This document shows, piece after piece, positions 63,814 to 64,000 of a stretch of 64,000 nt of DNA. How positions within the stretch are numbered: the stretch's first letter is position 1; each line of letters starts with the position of its first letter. Origin of the DNA: Psoroptes ovis (lineage: Eukaryota; Arthropoda; Arachnida; Sarcoptiformes; Psoroptidae); NCBI GenBank assembly GCA_002943765.1, contig PQWQ01000016.1:682001-746000 (forward strand), given 5' to 3'. The position numbers and the translations under genes are program-made. The notes beneath the pieces were generated by a model. That model made no database searches. It saw only the letters and a program-made list of their open reading frames with translations, and was not told the origin of the DNA.

Positions 63814-63838
63814 ACACACACACACACACACACACACT
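63814..63838. repeat. (AC)n microsatellite
   Basis: About 12 CA units near the right edge of the window. Confidence 0.9.
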
Positions 63839-64000
63839 CTTATATTTTTAAAATTGAATCATTCAAGTTCAATTTAAAATTTTGATTTTTTGATTTTTTT
63901 TTTTTTTGATGAAATATCAAGATTGGCCGATTATCATTATCGTTATTATTAATCTTTATATCTCTCGCTCAATCTCAATCTATTATTAACAAACAACAGC

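Larger units (their letters stand above)
47224..64000. other. Gene-poor region upstream of the GATA gene
   Basis: No coding exon can be supported; the longest open frames (about 100 codons) have no family resemblance and low-complexity composition. Contains eight MITE copies, six of them between 56.2 and 62.1 kb, plus microsatellites. It may include distal regulatory sequence or 5' leader exons of the GATA gene, but none can be pointed to. Confidence 0.55.

Overview
This is an AT-rich invertebrate nuclear window, dominated by short simple repeats such as (ATTC)n, (ATG)n and (CATTTT)n. It carries two intron-bearing animal genes whose proteins are full of poly-Gln, poly-Asn, poly-His, poly-Ser and poly-Ala tracts. 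The gene families, very short introns (52-70 nt beside a few long ones) and base composition suggest a small arthropod genome. My best guess is an acariform (astigmatan) mite such as a Dermatophagoides-type dust mite. That species-level guess is inference from general appearance. No rRNA, tRNA, CRISPR or transposase gene was recognised.

Layout. 1-12.7 kb is gene-poor: simple repeats, a roughly 600-bp compound (CATTTT)n/poly-T array, eight copies of a short palindromic transposable element, and one exon-like island with a strong splice donor at 2287 that may be a 5' exon of the next gene. 12752-18255 (+) is a six-exon gene for an IQSEC/schizo-type Arf guanine-nucleotide exchange factor (coiled coil, IQ motif, Sec7, PH). 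18.3-21.1 kb is the tail-to-tail interval between the two genes. 21067-46050 (-) is a four-exon GATA transcription factor with two zinc fingers. It is the GATA1/2/3 class and closest in the conserved block to Drosophila grain, with two introns of about 10-11 kb. A GC-richer island at about 47.05-47.22 kb (-) looks like an additional 5' exon. 47.2-64 kb is gene-poor again, with eight more palindromic elements and simple repeats.

The genes are convergent and functionally independent: one is a plasma-membrane/endosomal Arf activator, the other a nuclear developmental regulator. All splice junctions of both genes were traced by phase. The joined frames reproduce the conserved Sec7/PH and GATA-finger sequences without gaps.

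The most notable non-genic content is a family of about 80-bp near-perfect palindromes (TTAGGTTGTCC... ...GGACAACCTAA, TA target). There are 21 full copies and one half copy in three sub-types, best read as mariner-type MITEs. They are frequent in the flanks, sit in both first introns of the IQSEC gene, and are absent across about 13 kb around the 5' half of the GATA gene. Other leads are a possible 50-codon two-exon mini-gene nested antisense in a GATA intron (22612-22816), a cluster of four hairpins with nuclear-receptor half-sites (29224-29424), a long intronic hairpin (41254-41320), and a dispersed TATARCCTT motif.
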